Shown: piece by piece, positions 1 to 9,616 of the stretch
How the letters are laid out: each line of letters begins with the position of its first letter
Position numbering within the stretch: position 1 is the stretch's first letter
Assembly (NCBI GenBank): GCA_963834445.1
Contig: CAWIBU010000009.1
Coordinates: forward strand, 1,240,001 to 1,304,000
DNA: 64,000 bases
Direction: 5' to 3'
Source of the DNA: PALSA-350 sp963834445
GTDB taxonomy: Bacteria; Acidobacteriota; Terriglobia; Terriglobales; Acidobacteriaceae
Notes under the pieces: generated by a model
What the model saw: only the letters and a program-made list of their open reading frames with translations
The model's database searches: none
Told to the model about the DNA's origin: nothing
Program-made: the position numbers and the translations under genes

Positions 1-544
1 GTAATAATCTAGAAACATAAGTCCGCCTTTTTCTAAGTGGTAGCGCCGCAAATACCGCAAGGTCTCAGAGAATGAACTCACCGGGGTTCGAACTGGGGGA
101 TGCGAATCATCGACGTCAACTATCTGTCTGGAAAGACGGGAAAGCAAAGTTCTCATCGAGAAGGTCAGTGACCGGCGAGGAGGGTAGGGAAGCCGGAACA
201 TCGACCAGCTCCGTTGCCCACGTTCGCGACCCTCTGGCAGTCGGAGCATCACCAGGCCACGCTACTTTAGTAGACCAGCGTTATGGCCGGTAGTCAACCA
301 AATCAATGGGCGGGGCGGACGGCGGATCGAGGGGTTTTCCGGAGTTTTCCGGACTTACCCGGGGCGACGGCGGCGTTGAGAGAATCTCGTTGTTCACCAA
401 CTACCGCTGCGATAAACTCACAGCAGCCGTGTAACCCACTCGTGACCTTTACCGCCTGACTTCCAATTTACCTGGCACGCGATCCACTCTTGCCATCGAA
501 CACCGTCGGTACGACAGGAACTGGTTACTCAAAACAAGAAAACA
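1..544. other. Intergenic region upstream of hldE, no gene recognised
   Basis: I see no convincing coding sequence. The only open frame on the plus strand (72-293) has a low-complexity product without a recognisable domain or ribosome binding site. A short direct repeat, TTTTCCGG, occurs twice at about 335-352. A GGTTCGAAC string near 84-92 resembles a tRNA T-loop but has no pairing stem. The hldE promoter presumably lies in the last 100-200 bases, but no clear -10/-35 pair stands out. Confidence 0.5.
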
Positions 545-2029
545 ATGGAAAATCTGCACAATGTAATGCGGCTTTTTGAGCATGACTCAGGTGATGTGCG
601 CGCCTTAGTCGTAGGGGACGTCATGCTCGACAAATATGTCTGGGGCGATGTAGAGCGCATTTCTCCTGAAGCCCCTGTTCCTATCGTGCGCGTGGCGCAC
701 CGGCATGAGCAACCTGGGGGCGCGGCCAACGTGGCGATGAATTTGGCCGGCTTGGGAGTGAACGTCACGCTGCTGGGTTTCGCCGGGGGCGACGACGACC
801 AGGCTGTGCTGGAGCGCCAGCTCGGCGCGGCGAACGTCGACTGCCGGTTGACAGCGACAGCCGGCATCGCGACAACTTCAAAATTGCGGGTTCTGGGCGG
901 CAGTCAACAGATGATGAGGCTCGATATTGAGTCGGATGCGCCGCGGCCGGCGGCGGCGTATCACGAGCTGCAGCAGAAGTTTGAAGCGGCACTCCCGTTG
1001 GCGACCGTGGTGATTCTTTCCGATTACGCGAAGGGCGTGCTGACTGAGGATCTTTGCCGCAGCCTGATACAAGCGGCGCGCAGAGCTGGTGTTCCCGTGC
1101 TGGTTGACCCCAAGAGCGCGCACTTTGATCGCTATCGTGGGGCGACGACAATCTGCCCCAATCTGCATGAATTGGCCCTTGCCACGCAGGAGTCTTCTCG
1201 TGATCTGGAACGGATTCTGGCCGCGGGGCGAAAAATGGTTGCCGGTCTTGAACTGGAATTTCTCACGGTAACCTTGAGCGCACAGGGCATTGCCGTCTTA
1301 TACCCAGACCGGCACGTGCTGTTGCCAGCCGTTGCGCGCAACGTCTATGACGTTTCGGGCGCCGGCGACACGGTGATCGCGACCCTGGCCGTTGCCATGG
1401 CTGGCGGCCTGCCGATCGAGGTAGCGGCCCAGCTCGCCAATATGGCCGCCGGCGTCGTCGTCGGCAAAGTGGGTACGGTTCCGATCCAAAAACACGAGCT
1501 GATTGGAACGTTGTCCGAAGAGATCGGCATCCATGGGGAAGAGAAAGTGCTCAAGCTCGATCAGCTGGTGGCGCGGGTCTCAGCGTGGCGGTCGTCGGGT
1601 GACAGGATTGTGTTTACCAATGGGTGCTTTGACCTTCTGCATATTGGCCATATTTCACTGCTGGCAGCAGCACGGCGCCAGGGAGACCGGTTGGTGGTTG
1701 GCATCAACAGCGATCAGTCGGTGCAGCGCCTCAAGGGTTTATCGCGGCCTCTGGTCGCCGATCAGGATCGGGCGCAGGTGCTGTCAGCATTGGCGGCCGT
1801 TGATGCGGTCGTGATCTTTGAAGACGATACCCCGATGGCTCTCATCCGGGCGTTGCGTCCGGACGTTCTCGTGAAGGGTGGCGACTATACGGAGGCGACG
1901 GTGGTAGGCGCTGTGGAGACTCGCAGCTGGGGCGGGGTGGTCAAGATCATCCCTACTGTGGCGGGATTCAGCACGACGAAGATTATCGCCAAGGCGGTTG
2001 CTTATCCCGAGAGCAAAGTTGTCTCCTGA
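545..2029 (+). CDS. hldE: Bifunctional heptose-7-phosphate kinase / heptose-1-phosphate adenylyltransferase HldE
   Basis: The cytoplasmic enzyme phosphorylates D-glycero-beta-D-manno-heptose 7-phosphate at C1 and later attaches AMP, giving ADP-heptose for the LPS inner core. The 494-aa product has the usual two-domain layout. A PfkB/ribokinase domain covers roughly residues 15-325, with GAGD at 272-275 near the catalytic Asp. A cytidylyltransferase-like domain covers about 350-490, with TNGCFDLLHIGH at 358-369 carrying the HIGH nucleotide-binding motif. Length is slightly above the common 475 aa. The ATG at 545 has only a weak A-rich upstream region, so a start a few codons downstream is possible. 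It converges on hldD, which supplies the last step of the same pathway, with 27 bases between the stops. CCGAGAG at 2007 and CTCTCGG at 2067, followed by five T, could form a weak terminator. Confidence 0.95.
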   Translation: MENLHNVMRLFEHDSGDVRALVVGDVMLDKYVWGDVERISPEAPVPIVRVAHRHEQPGGAANVAMNLAGLGVNVTLLGFAGGDDDQAVLERQLGAANVDCRLTATAGIATTSKLRVLGGSQQMMRLDIESDAPRPAAAYHELQQKFEAALPLATVVILSDYAKGVLTEDLCRSLIQAARRAGVPVLVDPKSAHFDRYRGATTICPNLHELALATQESSRDLERILAAGRKMVAGLELEFLTVTLSAQGIAVLYPDRHVLLPAVARNVYDVSGAGDTVIATLAVAMAGGLPIEVAAQLANMAAGVVVGKVGTVPIQKHELIGTLSEEIGIHGEEKVLKLDQLVARVSAWRSSGDRIVFTNGCFDLLHIGHISLLAAARRQGDRLVVGINSDQSVQRLKGLSRPLVADQDRAQVLSALAAVDAVVIFEDDTPMALIRALRPDVLVKGGDYTEATVVGAVETRSWGGVVKIIPTVAGFSTTKIIAKAVAYPESKVVS

Positions 2030-2056
2030 CGCGCAAATCCCGGCTTTCCTCTGGGA

Positions 2057-3034
2057 TCACAGGTCACTCTCGGTTTTTGCCAGGTAGGTGGACACGTAGT
2101 CGCGGACCGCATCTTCCAAAGAAATAAACGGGGTTGTGTACCCCGCCCCGCGAAGCTTTGACATATCCGCCTGGGTGAAATATTGATATTTGCCGCGAAT
2201 GGCTTCCGGCATCTCAATGAAATCGATCTTCGCCGGCACGTCCATTGCAGCAAAAGTAGCACTCATCAGATCTTTCCAGCTGCGGGCCTGCCCAGTGCCG
2301 CAATTGAAGAGGCCGCTGACCGTTCGATTCTCCAGGAAATAGAGGGTGACTGCGACGGCATCTTTCACGTAAACGAAATCGCGCATTTGCTCGCCATCCG
2401 CATAGTCAGGCCGGTGCGACTTGAACAATTGGACTTTGCCCGAATGTTTGATCTGGCCGTAGGCCTTGTTGACCATGGAGCGCATATCCCCTTTGTGCTC
2501 TTCGAAGGGACCGAAAACATTGAAGTACTTCAGGCCGACGACCTGATCGAAGATTCCGTGCTTTTGGATCCACAGATCGAGCAGGTGCTTAGAATATCCA
2601 TACATATTGAGGGGTCTGAGAGCAGAGAGGGTTGCGACATCATCGCTGTACCCGTTGCTGCCATCGCCATAGGTCGCGGCGCTCGAAGCGTAGACAAAGC
2701 GGGCGCTGTTGCTGAGGCTCCACTCACACAGCCTGCGGCTGTAAGCATAGTTATTCTGGAGAAGGTAATCGGCATCGCGCTCGGTGGTGGAACTGCATGC
2801 GCCCAGATGAAGGATAGCGTCGAGCTGAGAGAAGTTCCCCGATTCAAGGCGACTCAAGAAATCTGCAGGGGTCAATAGGTCTTCGAAGCGAAGCCCCTGC
2901 AGGTTGCGCCACTTGTCATCCGTTCCCAAAGTGTCGACCAGGAGCAAATGGTCGTAACCACGCGCATTCAATTCTGCCACGATGTTGCGTCCGATGAAGC
3001 CGCTTGCGCCGGTCACCACGATTGTCTTAGCCAT
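2057..3034 (-). CDS. hldD: ADP-glyceromanno-heptose 6-epimerase HldD
   Basis: This enzyme converts ADP-D-glycero-D-manno-heptose to the L-glycero form used by the core heptosyltransferases. The 325-aa protein is an extended short-chain dehydrogenase. It has the NADP-binding Rossmann glycine motif GASGFIG at residues 9-15 and the catalytic YGYSK (Tyr145, Lys149). The stretch TYGDGSNGYSDD near 121-132 and the ending after residue 310 suit the HldD family, whose usual length is about 310-330. It sits tail-to-tail with hldE, so the two pathway genes are adjacent but not co-transcribed. The start ATG at 3034 is the only reasonable one because the Rossmann strand begins at residue 3. Confidence 0.93.
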   Translation of the reverse strand: MAKTIVVTGASGFIGRNIVAELNARGYDHLLLVDTLGTDDKWRNLQGLRFEDLLTPADFLSRLESGNFSQLDAILHLGACSSTTERDADYLLQNNYAYSRRLCEWSLSNSARFVYASSAATYGDGSNGYSDDVATLSALRPLNMYGYSKHLLDLWIQKHGIFDQVVGLKYFNVFGPFEEHKGDMRSMVNKAYGQIKHSGKVQLFKSHRPDYADGEQMRDFVYVKDAVAVTLYFLENRTVSGLFNCGTGQARSWKDLMSATFAAMDVPAKIDFIEMPEAIRGKYQYFTQADMSKLRGAGYTTPFISLEDAVRDYVSTYLAKTESDL

Positions 3035-3368
3035 TTTGTAACTCCACGTTATGTATATTTCGATTGTCTCGGGCAGCCAACATGTCTGATGCTATTAAAG
3101 CAGACATCCTACTGCGGGTCGGCATTGCAAACGGCTGGAGTAGGGCGGTTCGGCGATGAGGTTCTGTTAAACTTGAACGAAATGATTCGCGGATCGTTAA
3201 CCTCTTTTCCTAAAGAAATATCGTACGGGCGATAGCAGTGTTCGGCGTCATTTTTGCGCACGATTGCCTATTCATCAGTAGACCATCATTGACCGAGTTT
3301 GGTTCAAGCCGACGGGTATCACGCCGATGGTTCGGGTAACTTTAGATTTTCACGGACAAGGAGGCCAG
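3035..3368. other. Divergent promoter region between hldD and the glycosyltransferase gene
   Basis: About 330 bases separate the divergent starts. No coding sequence is supported. The stretch is AT-richer than its neighbours and probably holds promoters for both directions, though I cannot assign -10/-35 boxes with confidence. A strong Shine-Dalgarno AAGGAGG at 3358-3364 belongs to the downstream gene and decides its start. Confidence 0.4.
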
Positions 3369-4634
3369 GTGACGACGGTGCACCCATCCATGAGCGGCGA
3401 CGCAGAGCAGGAAGTTACCGCGGCCGGACCACCTGTGCATCCGGAGTGGGTGGTCTGCGTGTCAGACATGTTCTGGGACGAGCATTGGTCGAGCGAGCAG
3501 CAACTGATGTCGAGACTGGCCACCCGATGCCAGGTGGTTTACGTAGAACGGCCGGTATCGCTTCTCAGTTTTTTTACCAGAGTGAGTGATGCGTCGGTGG
3601 GTCGCCAGCTGTGGCGATTCTTGAAAGGTGGAATGAGGTGGGAAACAAAGACCCTCATTCTGGTGACGCTTCCTCCCGTTCTGCCATTTCGCTACGTTGG
3701 TTGGGTAAACAGGATTAACGAATACATTCGTCTCTGTTTCATTCGCCGCGCCTTGCGAAAGCTTGCTGTACGGGATGCAGTGCTGTGGGTGTACGCGCCG
3801 GATGCGGGCCGGATCGTGGGCCGGCTTGGCGAATCCTGCAGCATGTATTACTGTGCCGACGATTGGGCTGCTCAGGATCAGTGGTGGAACAAGGCATCTG
3901 ACATTCGAAAGCGGGAAGAAGAGCTGGGCTCGAAGGTAGACCTGATTGTGGGCACGTCGACAAAGATCGTAAAGAGATGGAGTCAGATTCACGACAACGC
4001 AATCTTTGTATCGAACGGTGCCGACGTGGCTTCGTTCAAGCAGGCCCGAGATCCTGGATTGCAGGAGCCTGACGATCTGCGCGCAATCCCTGCGCCGCGG
4101 ATCGGCTATATAGGCTTTGTGGATTCAAGGCTCGACACTGCGCTGTATGAGACGTTGAGCGCCTCGCGGCCGGATTGGAGCTTTGTCATTGTGGGGCCAT
4201 TGAACGCGATGAATATGGATTTAACGAAGCTGCGGAAGATGCCCAATGTACATTTTCTGGGGGGGCGTACGCGGGCGCAGCTACCGGCGTACCTCAAGGG
4301 TTTTGCTGTTTGTACTATTCCCTACATTCTGAACACGCTTTCGGAGAGTATTTTTCCGTTAAAGCTGTTTGAGTATCTGGCGGCGGGCCGGCCGATTGTT
4401 ACAACTTTATTGCCCGAGTTATTGCCTTACCAACATTACATTCGAGCTGCGGGCACAGCGGGCGAATTTGAACGTTGCATCGAACTCAATCTGACCAATC
4501 CGCTTCCGCAGGCATCGGACGCATTTCTGGAGGAGAATTCCTGGGATACGAAAGCGGAGTTTCTCTGGGGGCGAATCTCACAGCTCCACGCGCTCTGCAT
4601 GGATGCTGGTCGCGGCAGGAGAGAATTTGAGTAG
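3369..4634 (+). CDS. Glycosyltransferase (GT-B fold, family 1/4-like)
   Basis: This is probably a cytoplasmic glycosyltransferase adding a sugar to the LPS core or another surface glycan. Donor and acceptor are unknown. The C-terminal half has the GT-B signature: RIGYIGFVDSRLD, then FVIVGP, VHFLGGR and FPLKLFEYLAAGRPIV, the last being the usual nucleotide-sugar-binding helix. The middle has YYCADDW and IVGTSTKIV, seen in proteins annotated as glycosyltransferase family 1 or TuaH-like. I chose the GTG at 3369 (421 aa) because AAGGAGG lies 4 bases upstream; the frame is open to an ATG at 3327 that lacks a ribosome site. The gene overlaps the next one, a heptosyltransferase, so translational coupling and a shared role in LPS assembly are likely. 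Confidence 0.8.
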   Translation: MTTVHPSMSGDAEQEVTAAGPPVHPEWVVCVSDMFWDEHWSSEQQLMSRLATRCQVVYVERPVSLLSFFTRVSDASVGRQLWRFLKGGMRWETKTLILVTLPPVLPFRYVGWVNRINEYIRLCFIRRALRKLAVRDAVLWVYAPDAGRIVGRLGESCSMYYCADDWAAQDQWWNKASDIRKREEELGSKVDLIVGTSTKIVKRWSQIHDNAIFVSNGADVASFKQARDPGLQEPDDLRAIPAPRIGYIGFVDSRLDTALYETLSASRPDWSFVIVGPLNAMNMDLTKLRKMPNVHFLGGRTRAQLPAYLKGFAVCTIPYILNTLSESIFPLKLFEYLAAGRPIVTTLLPELLPYQHYIRAAGTAGEFERCIELNLTNPLPQASDAFLEENSWDTKAEFLWGRISQLHALCMDAGRGRREFE

Positions 4635-5691
4635 CTGGAAGAAGATACTGCTTTTGCCCATGTGCGGCTTCGGGGATGCTGTGTGCTATCTTCCCTTTCT
4701 CACGGCACTGCGTGCGCAATACTCTCAAGCGCATATCGCATGCATGGTGATCTCCGAGCCTGCACGCATGGTCATCGAAGGCGCGGCGCAGAACGTCGAA
4801 GTCATCGTGTTCAACCGCGGAGGCCAACAAAGCGGATGGCGTTCTTTTGTGAATGTGGTGCGCCGGGTGCGCCGGATGAAATTCGACGTTGTTGTTTCGG
4901 GAGCGCATCCTGATTCACCGAGGATCCCTGTGTTCGCTTTGCTGTCGGGCGCCAGGATGCGGATAGGCGCGCGCCGGGAAAGGCTTAGTTTTCTTTATAA
5001 CCGGCGGCTGGATATTGACACTGGCGGACATGCGTATGATCGCTTTCGCCTGCTGTTGAAGGGGCTTGATGTCGAGATGTCGCGGGAACAGTACGTGCCG
5101 ATGATCCAGCCACTGGAAAGCGGGCGGGAGAAAGCCTTGCAGATCTGGAGTGAGGCCGGTCTGGATGATGCTTCGCGGGTGATTGGATTGGTTTCTGGCG
5201 CCGACACCAATGCTCGCGGACTTTGGAAGCCGTACCTGAAGCGGTGGCGACCGGAACGCTACGCTGAACTTGCGCAATGGATTACGGAAACAGGCGGGCG
5301 CGTGGTGATGTTTGGCGGCGCGGACGAGAGCCCCCTTGCGGAAGAGATAGCGCAGACCTCCGGGGTAGCGCTGGTTAATTTCTGTGGCAAGACCGGGGTT
5401 CGTGAACTGCCCTGGTTACTGCAAATGTGCAAGGCTTTAGTTACTAACGATACGGGCGTTATGCATGTGGCGGCAGCGGTGGGAACGCCAGTGGTTGCGC
5501 TGTTCGGGCCAAGCAGCCCACTGGGCTTTGCGCCGACCGGCCCGCAACACTTCATTGTGCAGGGAAAGATCCATTGCTCCCCCTGCTATCCTCACCCTAC
5601 CTGCGATTTAAAGGGGTGCGGCGCGATGGACGACATTTCATCCGCGCAAGTGAAACGATCCCTTTCCGGCTTGCTCGCTGTTTCCCTCTGA
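4627..5691 (+). CDS. ADP-heptose--LPS heptosyltransferase (GT9)
   Basis: GT9 enzymes transfer L-glycero-D-manno-heptose from ADP-heptose onto the growing LPS core at the cytoplasmic face of the inner membrane. The protein shows the family marks: an N-terminal KILLLPMCGFGDAVCYLPFL strand-helix, the segment TNDTGVMHVAAAVGTPVVALFGPSSP that binds ADP, and a Cys-containing tail (CSPCYPHPTC) typical of heptosyltransferase II-like proteins. Length (about 354 aa) is normal. The frame is open from ATG 4603, but TTG 4627 follows AGGAGA and places the first strand near the N-terminus as usual, so I prefer it. It overlaps the preceding glycosyltransferase by 8 bases. The hldE/hldD genes nearby make its donor. 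WaaF, WaaC and WaaQ cannot be told apart here. Confidence 0.88.
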   Translation: MSSWKKILLLPMCGFGDAVCYLPFLTALRAQYSQAHIACMVISEPARMVIEGAAQNVEVIVFNRGGQQSGWRSFVNVVRRVRRMKFDVVVSGAHPDSPRIPVFALLSGARMRIGARRERLSFLYNRRLDIDTGGHAYDRFRLLLKGLDVEMSREQYVPMIQPLESGREKALQIWSEAGLDDASRVIGLVSGADTNARGLWKPYLKRWRPERYAELAQWITETGGRVVMFGGADESPLAEEIAQTSGVALVNFCGKTGVRELPWLLQMCKALVTNDTGVMHVAAAVGTPVVALFGPSSPLGFAPTGPQHFIVQGKIHCSPCYPHPTCDLKGCGAMDDISSAQVKRSLSGLLAVSL

Positions 5692-5834
5692 CCCCAGACG
5701 GGCATCGCATTACTTTCGTAAGCCTTGCAAGCCAATCTCTAACTGCTAAGTTCTTGAAACCACACCGGCCCAGGCAGTCTGCATCTATCGTGACCTTGTC
5801 ATTCAGGTAGCGATAACCCACTCTGAGTGCAGAG

Positions 5835-8800
5835 ATGGCCCCCGACAGTCTTTTGCTTTGGAGAAAGCCTGAAAATCCGGTATGGATTCGGGCCGCCTCG
5901 GTTTTTGTCTCGACAGTGACGCTGGCGTTGAGCGGCTGCGGGCTCACGGTCACGAATCCGGCATTATTCAACGGAACTTCCGCGACGACCAGTTCGCCGG
6001 GCACATCAAGCCAGATTCACGGACATGTTGGAAACAGCCAGTCGTCGATCAGTGCTTCGAGCGTACAGCTCTATTCGATGGGCACGCAGGGGATGGGTTC
6101 TGCTGCCACTCCGCTACTGAGCACGCCTGTTACAACGGATAGCAGCGGCAACTTCACCATCAGTGAAAGTTACGCGTGTTCGTCGTCATCGCGGCTTTAC
6201 CTGGTTGCGACGGGTGGCAACCCGGGCCTCGCTGGGGGTACGAATAACCAGGCGCTGGCCCTCATGACGATCCTGGGCGCGTGTGGTTCGATCGCGTCAA
6301 CGATCGTATACCCGGTCAATGAAGTGACGACGGTTGGATCTGTGTGGCCACTTGCTTCTTATATGACCTCGGCGACGCAGTTGGGTTCGAGCACGACCGA
6401 CACCTCGTTTACGTCGGCGATGACGCGGATCGGCCAGCTCATCAACCTGGTGAATGGGGCTTCTCCGGGCACGGGCATTCCCAGCGGGTATGCTGTGCAG
6501 ACGGCCAAACTGGATACGCTAGCGGGCGATCTTCATGCATGCGTTGCTTCGCGCGGCGGAGATGCAGGAGACGGCAGCGCTTGTGGCCAGCTTTTTTCCC
6601 TGACTACGGCGCAGGGAAAAACGCCGCCGAACGACACGATCGCGGCAGCGCTTTCTCTGGCGCAAAGCAATCAACTGAGTGTCGACGGCCTCTTTCAATT
6701 CCTGCCAGCAAACGGACCCTTTCAACCAGTGTTGCCGGAGGCTCCTACGGACTGGAATCTCGACCTGGTGCAGATTCCGGCGGCGCCTGCAATTACGCCC
6801 GCCTCCGGGGTTTATACATCGGGACAGTCAATTGCGATAAGCAGCAACACGGCGGGCGCCGCTTTGCATTACACCCTGGACGGCAGCGTTCCTGGTGCAG
6901 GCTCGCCCTTGTACACGAGTCCACTGGCGCTCACAACCACCGAGACGGTACGCGCTATTGCGGTAACAGACGATATTGGCAGCGCGGTGTCTTCCGCAAC
7001 CTTCGATGTAAGCGCGCCCGTGGGCGCCGTAGTGAGCGTTGCGGTGGCGCCTTCGCAGGTGAGCCTGTCTCCGGCACAGACGCAGCAATTCACGGCGGCG
7101 GTGAGCGGCGCTGCGAATGCGAGTGTCACTTGGACTCTGAACCCGGCGGTCGGCTCGATTTCGGCTGCCGGCCTTTATACGGCGCCGTCTTCGATACCCA
7201 GTTCGCAAACAGTCACAGTGACGGCCAGCAGTGTTGCCGACCCGACGAAAACGGCTAGCGCTACGATTGCCCTTGGTTCGCAGCCGGTGGTTGCTGTGGG
7301 GGTAGCGCCCGGTAGCGTGACGTTGGCGCCATCGCAGGCGCAGCAATTCACGGCTACAGTCACGGGCACGGGGAACGCAGCGGTTGCCTGGGCAGTGAGT
7401 CCAGCAACTGGGAGTATATCCGCAAGCGGCTTGTATACGGCGCCATCTTCGATCGTTGGCGTGCAGACGGTTACGGTGTCAGCTACCAGCAGGGCAGACC
7501 CGACGAAAGTCGCGAGCGCGACGATTACTCTTAGTTCGTTACCAGTTGTTGCTGTGGAAATAACGCCGGGAAATGTAACCCTGGCGCCGGCCCAGACGCA
7601 GCAATTCACGGCGACGGTCACGGGTACGTCGAACGCAGCTGTTACCTGGGCTGTGAGCCCGGTAGTCGGGAATATTTCGGCGAGCGGCGTGTACACAGCA
7701 CCGACTGCGATTGCTGGTCTGCAGACCATTACGGTCACGGCGACCAGCGCCGCAGATATAACGAAAACCGCAAGTGCGACTGTTTCAATCACGCCTGAAG
7801 GGAGTGCGTATCTTACCTATTACGTAGACAACGTAAACGGAAGTGATGCGAACGCCGGCACGAGCGCAGCCGCCCCACTGGCTACGATTGCCAGGGTGAA
7901 TACGCTGAACCTGCAGCCCGGGCAAACTGTGGCATTTAAGGCCGGCGACGTGTGGCACGAGATGTTGACGGTATCTCAGTCTGGATCGTCGGGACTTCCA
8001 ATCAACTACACTTCGTACGGGACGGGTGCGCAGCCGGTCATTGACGCATCGGATACGGTAACGGGGTGGACGCAGGCCGGTAGCGGCGCCTTCGCCAGCC
8101 TGCCATCCTATGTCTGGACCCACCCGCAGACGACAGATCCCCTGCTCATTAATTTTGCCGGGCAAACTGGAAACCCGGCTGCTAGCAGCACGAATATTTC
8201 CGCGCCGTTACAGTTTGCGTGGGATGGTTCTACGCTTTACGTGTACTCCAACAGCGACCCGACGCCGATCGTAGAAATAGCCGCAAGGCCTTCGGCATTA
8301 ACGAGTGCGGGAGCGAGCTATGTCAAAGTTTCTGGCCTCGAGCTGCGAGGAGGTACAGATGTTGTCTACTGTGGCGGGAGCCATCCATGCACAAATTGGG
8401 ATTTTGAAAGCAACACTATCGACTCGGGGCATGGAGTGGGACTTCGCTGGATACCCAGCCCTGGCGTAAGCGGAGCAAACCTGACAGTCAACAACAACAC
8501 GTTTCGAGGCACTGGGGGCGCTGGTATCGGCATCTCGAACGGTGGTTCGGCGCTGGGCGACGTTGTGACCGGCAATACTTTGACGGACCTCTGCAAGATC
8601 TACATAGCCGGATCATCCGAAAATGCATTTTGCGATGCGATTAATCTGTACTCGCAGACTGGGAATGACGGTGGCGGGAGTGTTGTCAACAACTCGATTT
8701 CACAGGTGGGGTTGACGTCGGGTGCGCCTTACGGTGGTGGGATTCACGCGGACACCGTGATCAACTGGGACATCGAACACAATTATGTTGTGAATACGAA

Positions 8801-9308
8801 TTATCCTGGCGTCGAGTTGGAGAAGGGGTCCGGCTCCGTGGTGCGTTACAACTTACTCGTAAATACGGGACAGCATCAGTATTTTGGTGGACTATTTATC
8901 AGGGCGGGGGATGGGCTAAGTGTGTCCGATATGACAGCCCAGTACAATACCGTGGTGGGCGGCTACTGGGCGTGTGCGCTGGGAATCACGCAAAGCAGCG
9001 GAGCTGTGACTGCGACGAACATAACGCTCGCCAAGAACATTTGTACGGGGTCAAGCGGTGGCACGCAGCTTTGGTTGGATCCTGGATATACCGGTGCGGG
9101 TAATAGTTTTATAGGCAATGGATTTGGGATCGCGAAGGCAGATTTCGTGACGGCAGCGGACGTGAGTTTTGGGAGCTATCAGCTTCTGCCTTCTCCTCTC
9201 ATTGACAGCATTTCCGGCGATCCGCAATTCATCAATCCGACCGCAGGCGACTATCACTTGCAATCGACTTCGCCTGATCTCACGATTGGGGCCTTTGCGC
9301 AACCGTGA
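5835..9308 (+). CDS. Large lipoprotein with chitobiase-like, Ig-like repeats and beta-helix domain
   Basis: This is a predicted cell-surface lipoprotein of 1157 aa. Residues about 15-35 form a signal peptide ending in the lipobox LSGC (Cys35). Then come a Ser/Thr/Gly-rich region (40-310), a chitobiase/beta-hexosaminidase C-terminal-like domain (about 318-392, with LHYTLDGS), three 86-residue Ig-like (Big_2-type) repeats at 399-656, and a right-handed parallel beta-helix from about 658 to the end. The helix opens with YYVDNVNGSDANAGTSAAAPLATI, a common start for pectate-lyase-like folds. Such helices bind, cleave or epimerise polysaccharides, but I see no decisive catalytic motif, so activity is unproven. 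It stands between LPS-core and exopolysaccharide genes. No strong ribosome site precedes ATG 5835, so the start is moderately certain. Confidence 0.75.
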   Translation: MAPDSLLLWRKPENPVWIRAASVFVSTVTLALSGCGLTVTNPALFNGTSATTSSPGTSSQIHGHVGNSQSSISASSVQLYSMGTQGMGSAATPLLSTPVTTDSSGNFTISESYACSSSSRLYLVATGGNPGLAGGTNNQALALMTILGACGSIASTIVYPVNEVTTVGSVWPLASYMTSATQLGSSTTDTSFTSAMTRIGQLINLVNGASPGTGIPSGYAVQTAKLDTLAGDLHACVASRGGDAGDGSACGQLFSLTTAQGKTPPNDTIAAALSLAQSNQLSVDGLFQFLPANGPFQPVLPEAPTDWNLDLVQIPAAPAITPASGVYTSGQSIAISSNTAGAALHYTLDGSVPGAGSPLYTSPLALTTTETVRAIAVTDDIGSAVSSATFDVSAPVGAVVSVAVAPSQVSLSPAQTQQFTAAVSGAANASVTWTLNPAVGSISAAGLYTAPSSIPSSQTVTVTASSVADPTKTASATIALGSQPVVAVGVAPGSVTLAPSQAQQFTATVTGTGNAAVAWAVSPATGSISASGLYTAPSSIVGVQTVTVSATSRADPTKVASATITLSSLPVVAVEITPGNVTLAPAQTQQFTATVTGTSNAAVTWAVSPVVGNISASGVYTAPTAIAGLQTITVTATSAADITKTASATVSITPEGSAYLTYYVDNVNGSDANAGTSAAAPLATIARVNTLNLQPGQTVAFKAGDVWHEMLTVSQSGSSGLPINYTSYGTGAQPVIDASDTVTGWTQAGSGAFASLPSYVWTHPQTTDPLLINFAGQTGNPAASSTNISAPLQFAWDGSTLYVYSNSDPTPIVEIAARPSALTSAGASYVKVSGLELRGGTDVVYCGGSHPCTNWDFESNTIDSGHGVGLRWIPSPGVSGANLTVNNNTFRGTGGAGIGISNGGSALGDVVTGNTLTDLCKIYIAGSSENAFCDAINLYSQTGNDGGGSVVNNSISQVGLTSGAPYGGGIHADTVINWDIEHNYVVNTNYPGVELEKGSGSVVRYNLLVNTGQHQYFGGLFIRAGDGLSVSDMTAQYNTVVGGYWACALGITQSSGAVTATNITLAKNICTGSSGGTQLWLDPGYTGAGNSFIGNGFGIAKADFVTAADVSFGSYQLLPSPLIDSISGDPQFINPTAGDYHLQSTSPDLTIGAFAQP
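7029..7802 (+). repeat. Three tandem 258-bp Ig-like-domain repeats inside the beta-helix lipoprotein gene
   Basis: Units at 7029-7286, 7287-7544 and 7545-7802 each encode 86 residues of the same module. Shared landmarks are QQFTA(T/A)V, W(A/T)(V/L)(S/N)P, GSIS/GNIS and (L/V)YTAP. Units 2 and 3 are close at the DNA level too (for example CAGCAATTCACGGC in all three), which points to fairly recent internal duplication. The repeats probably act as a spacer lifting the beta-helix from the membrane. Confidence 0.85.
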
Positions 9309-9616
9309 ACCACCTATGCTGTTCGAGTTTTGCTGTCACTGGTTGCTGTAGCATTCGTATTAAGAAGTGAGAAAGCCAGCCCGCTAGACGTTGGAACACT
9401 TCCAGCATAGAGCGATTGTGGTAAGACTGCCTCGTCTCGCATGCTTGCTTAGCCCAAAGACAATTCGTTCCTTGTCAAATCGACGCGACTATACTTGGGT
9501 TTAGAAGTGAACTCCTTAATTCAATCGGTGCTTTCAAGCTGACGCTGGATTGCGTCGGGTGTCGGTCTTGCCAGCCTTCAACGTAGCGACAGCAAATTCA
9601 GGTTCAAGGACAAACT
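9309..9616. other. Intergenic region before the GT-C glycosyltransferase gene
   Basis: The region is 308 bases long with no supported gene. A TATACT box at 9490-9495 could serve as a -10 element for the downstream gene, but no good -35 lies 16-18 bases upstream. AAGGA at 9605-9609 is the ribosome binding site for the GTG start at 9617. Confidence 0.35.

Noticed and set aside
30..110. tRNA-like sequence with GGTTCGAAC and a D-loop-like AGTGGTAGCGC
   Set aside because: The would-be T-stem bases on either side of TTCGAAC do not pair on either strand, and no anticodon or acceptor stem can be formed.
2007..2078. Terminator for hldE from CCGAGAG/CTCTCGG followed by TTTTT
   Set aside because: The loop is over 50 bases and the second arm lies inside hldD; too weak to list as a feature.
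7175..7792. Minus-strand open frame of 205 codons with repeated Val/Thr-rich segments
   Set aside because: Its repeats simply mirror the three Ig-like repeats on the plus strand.
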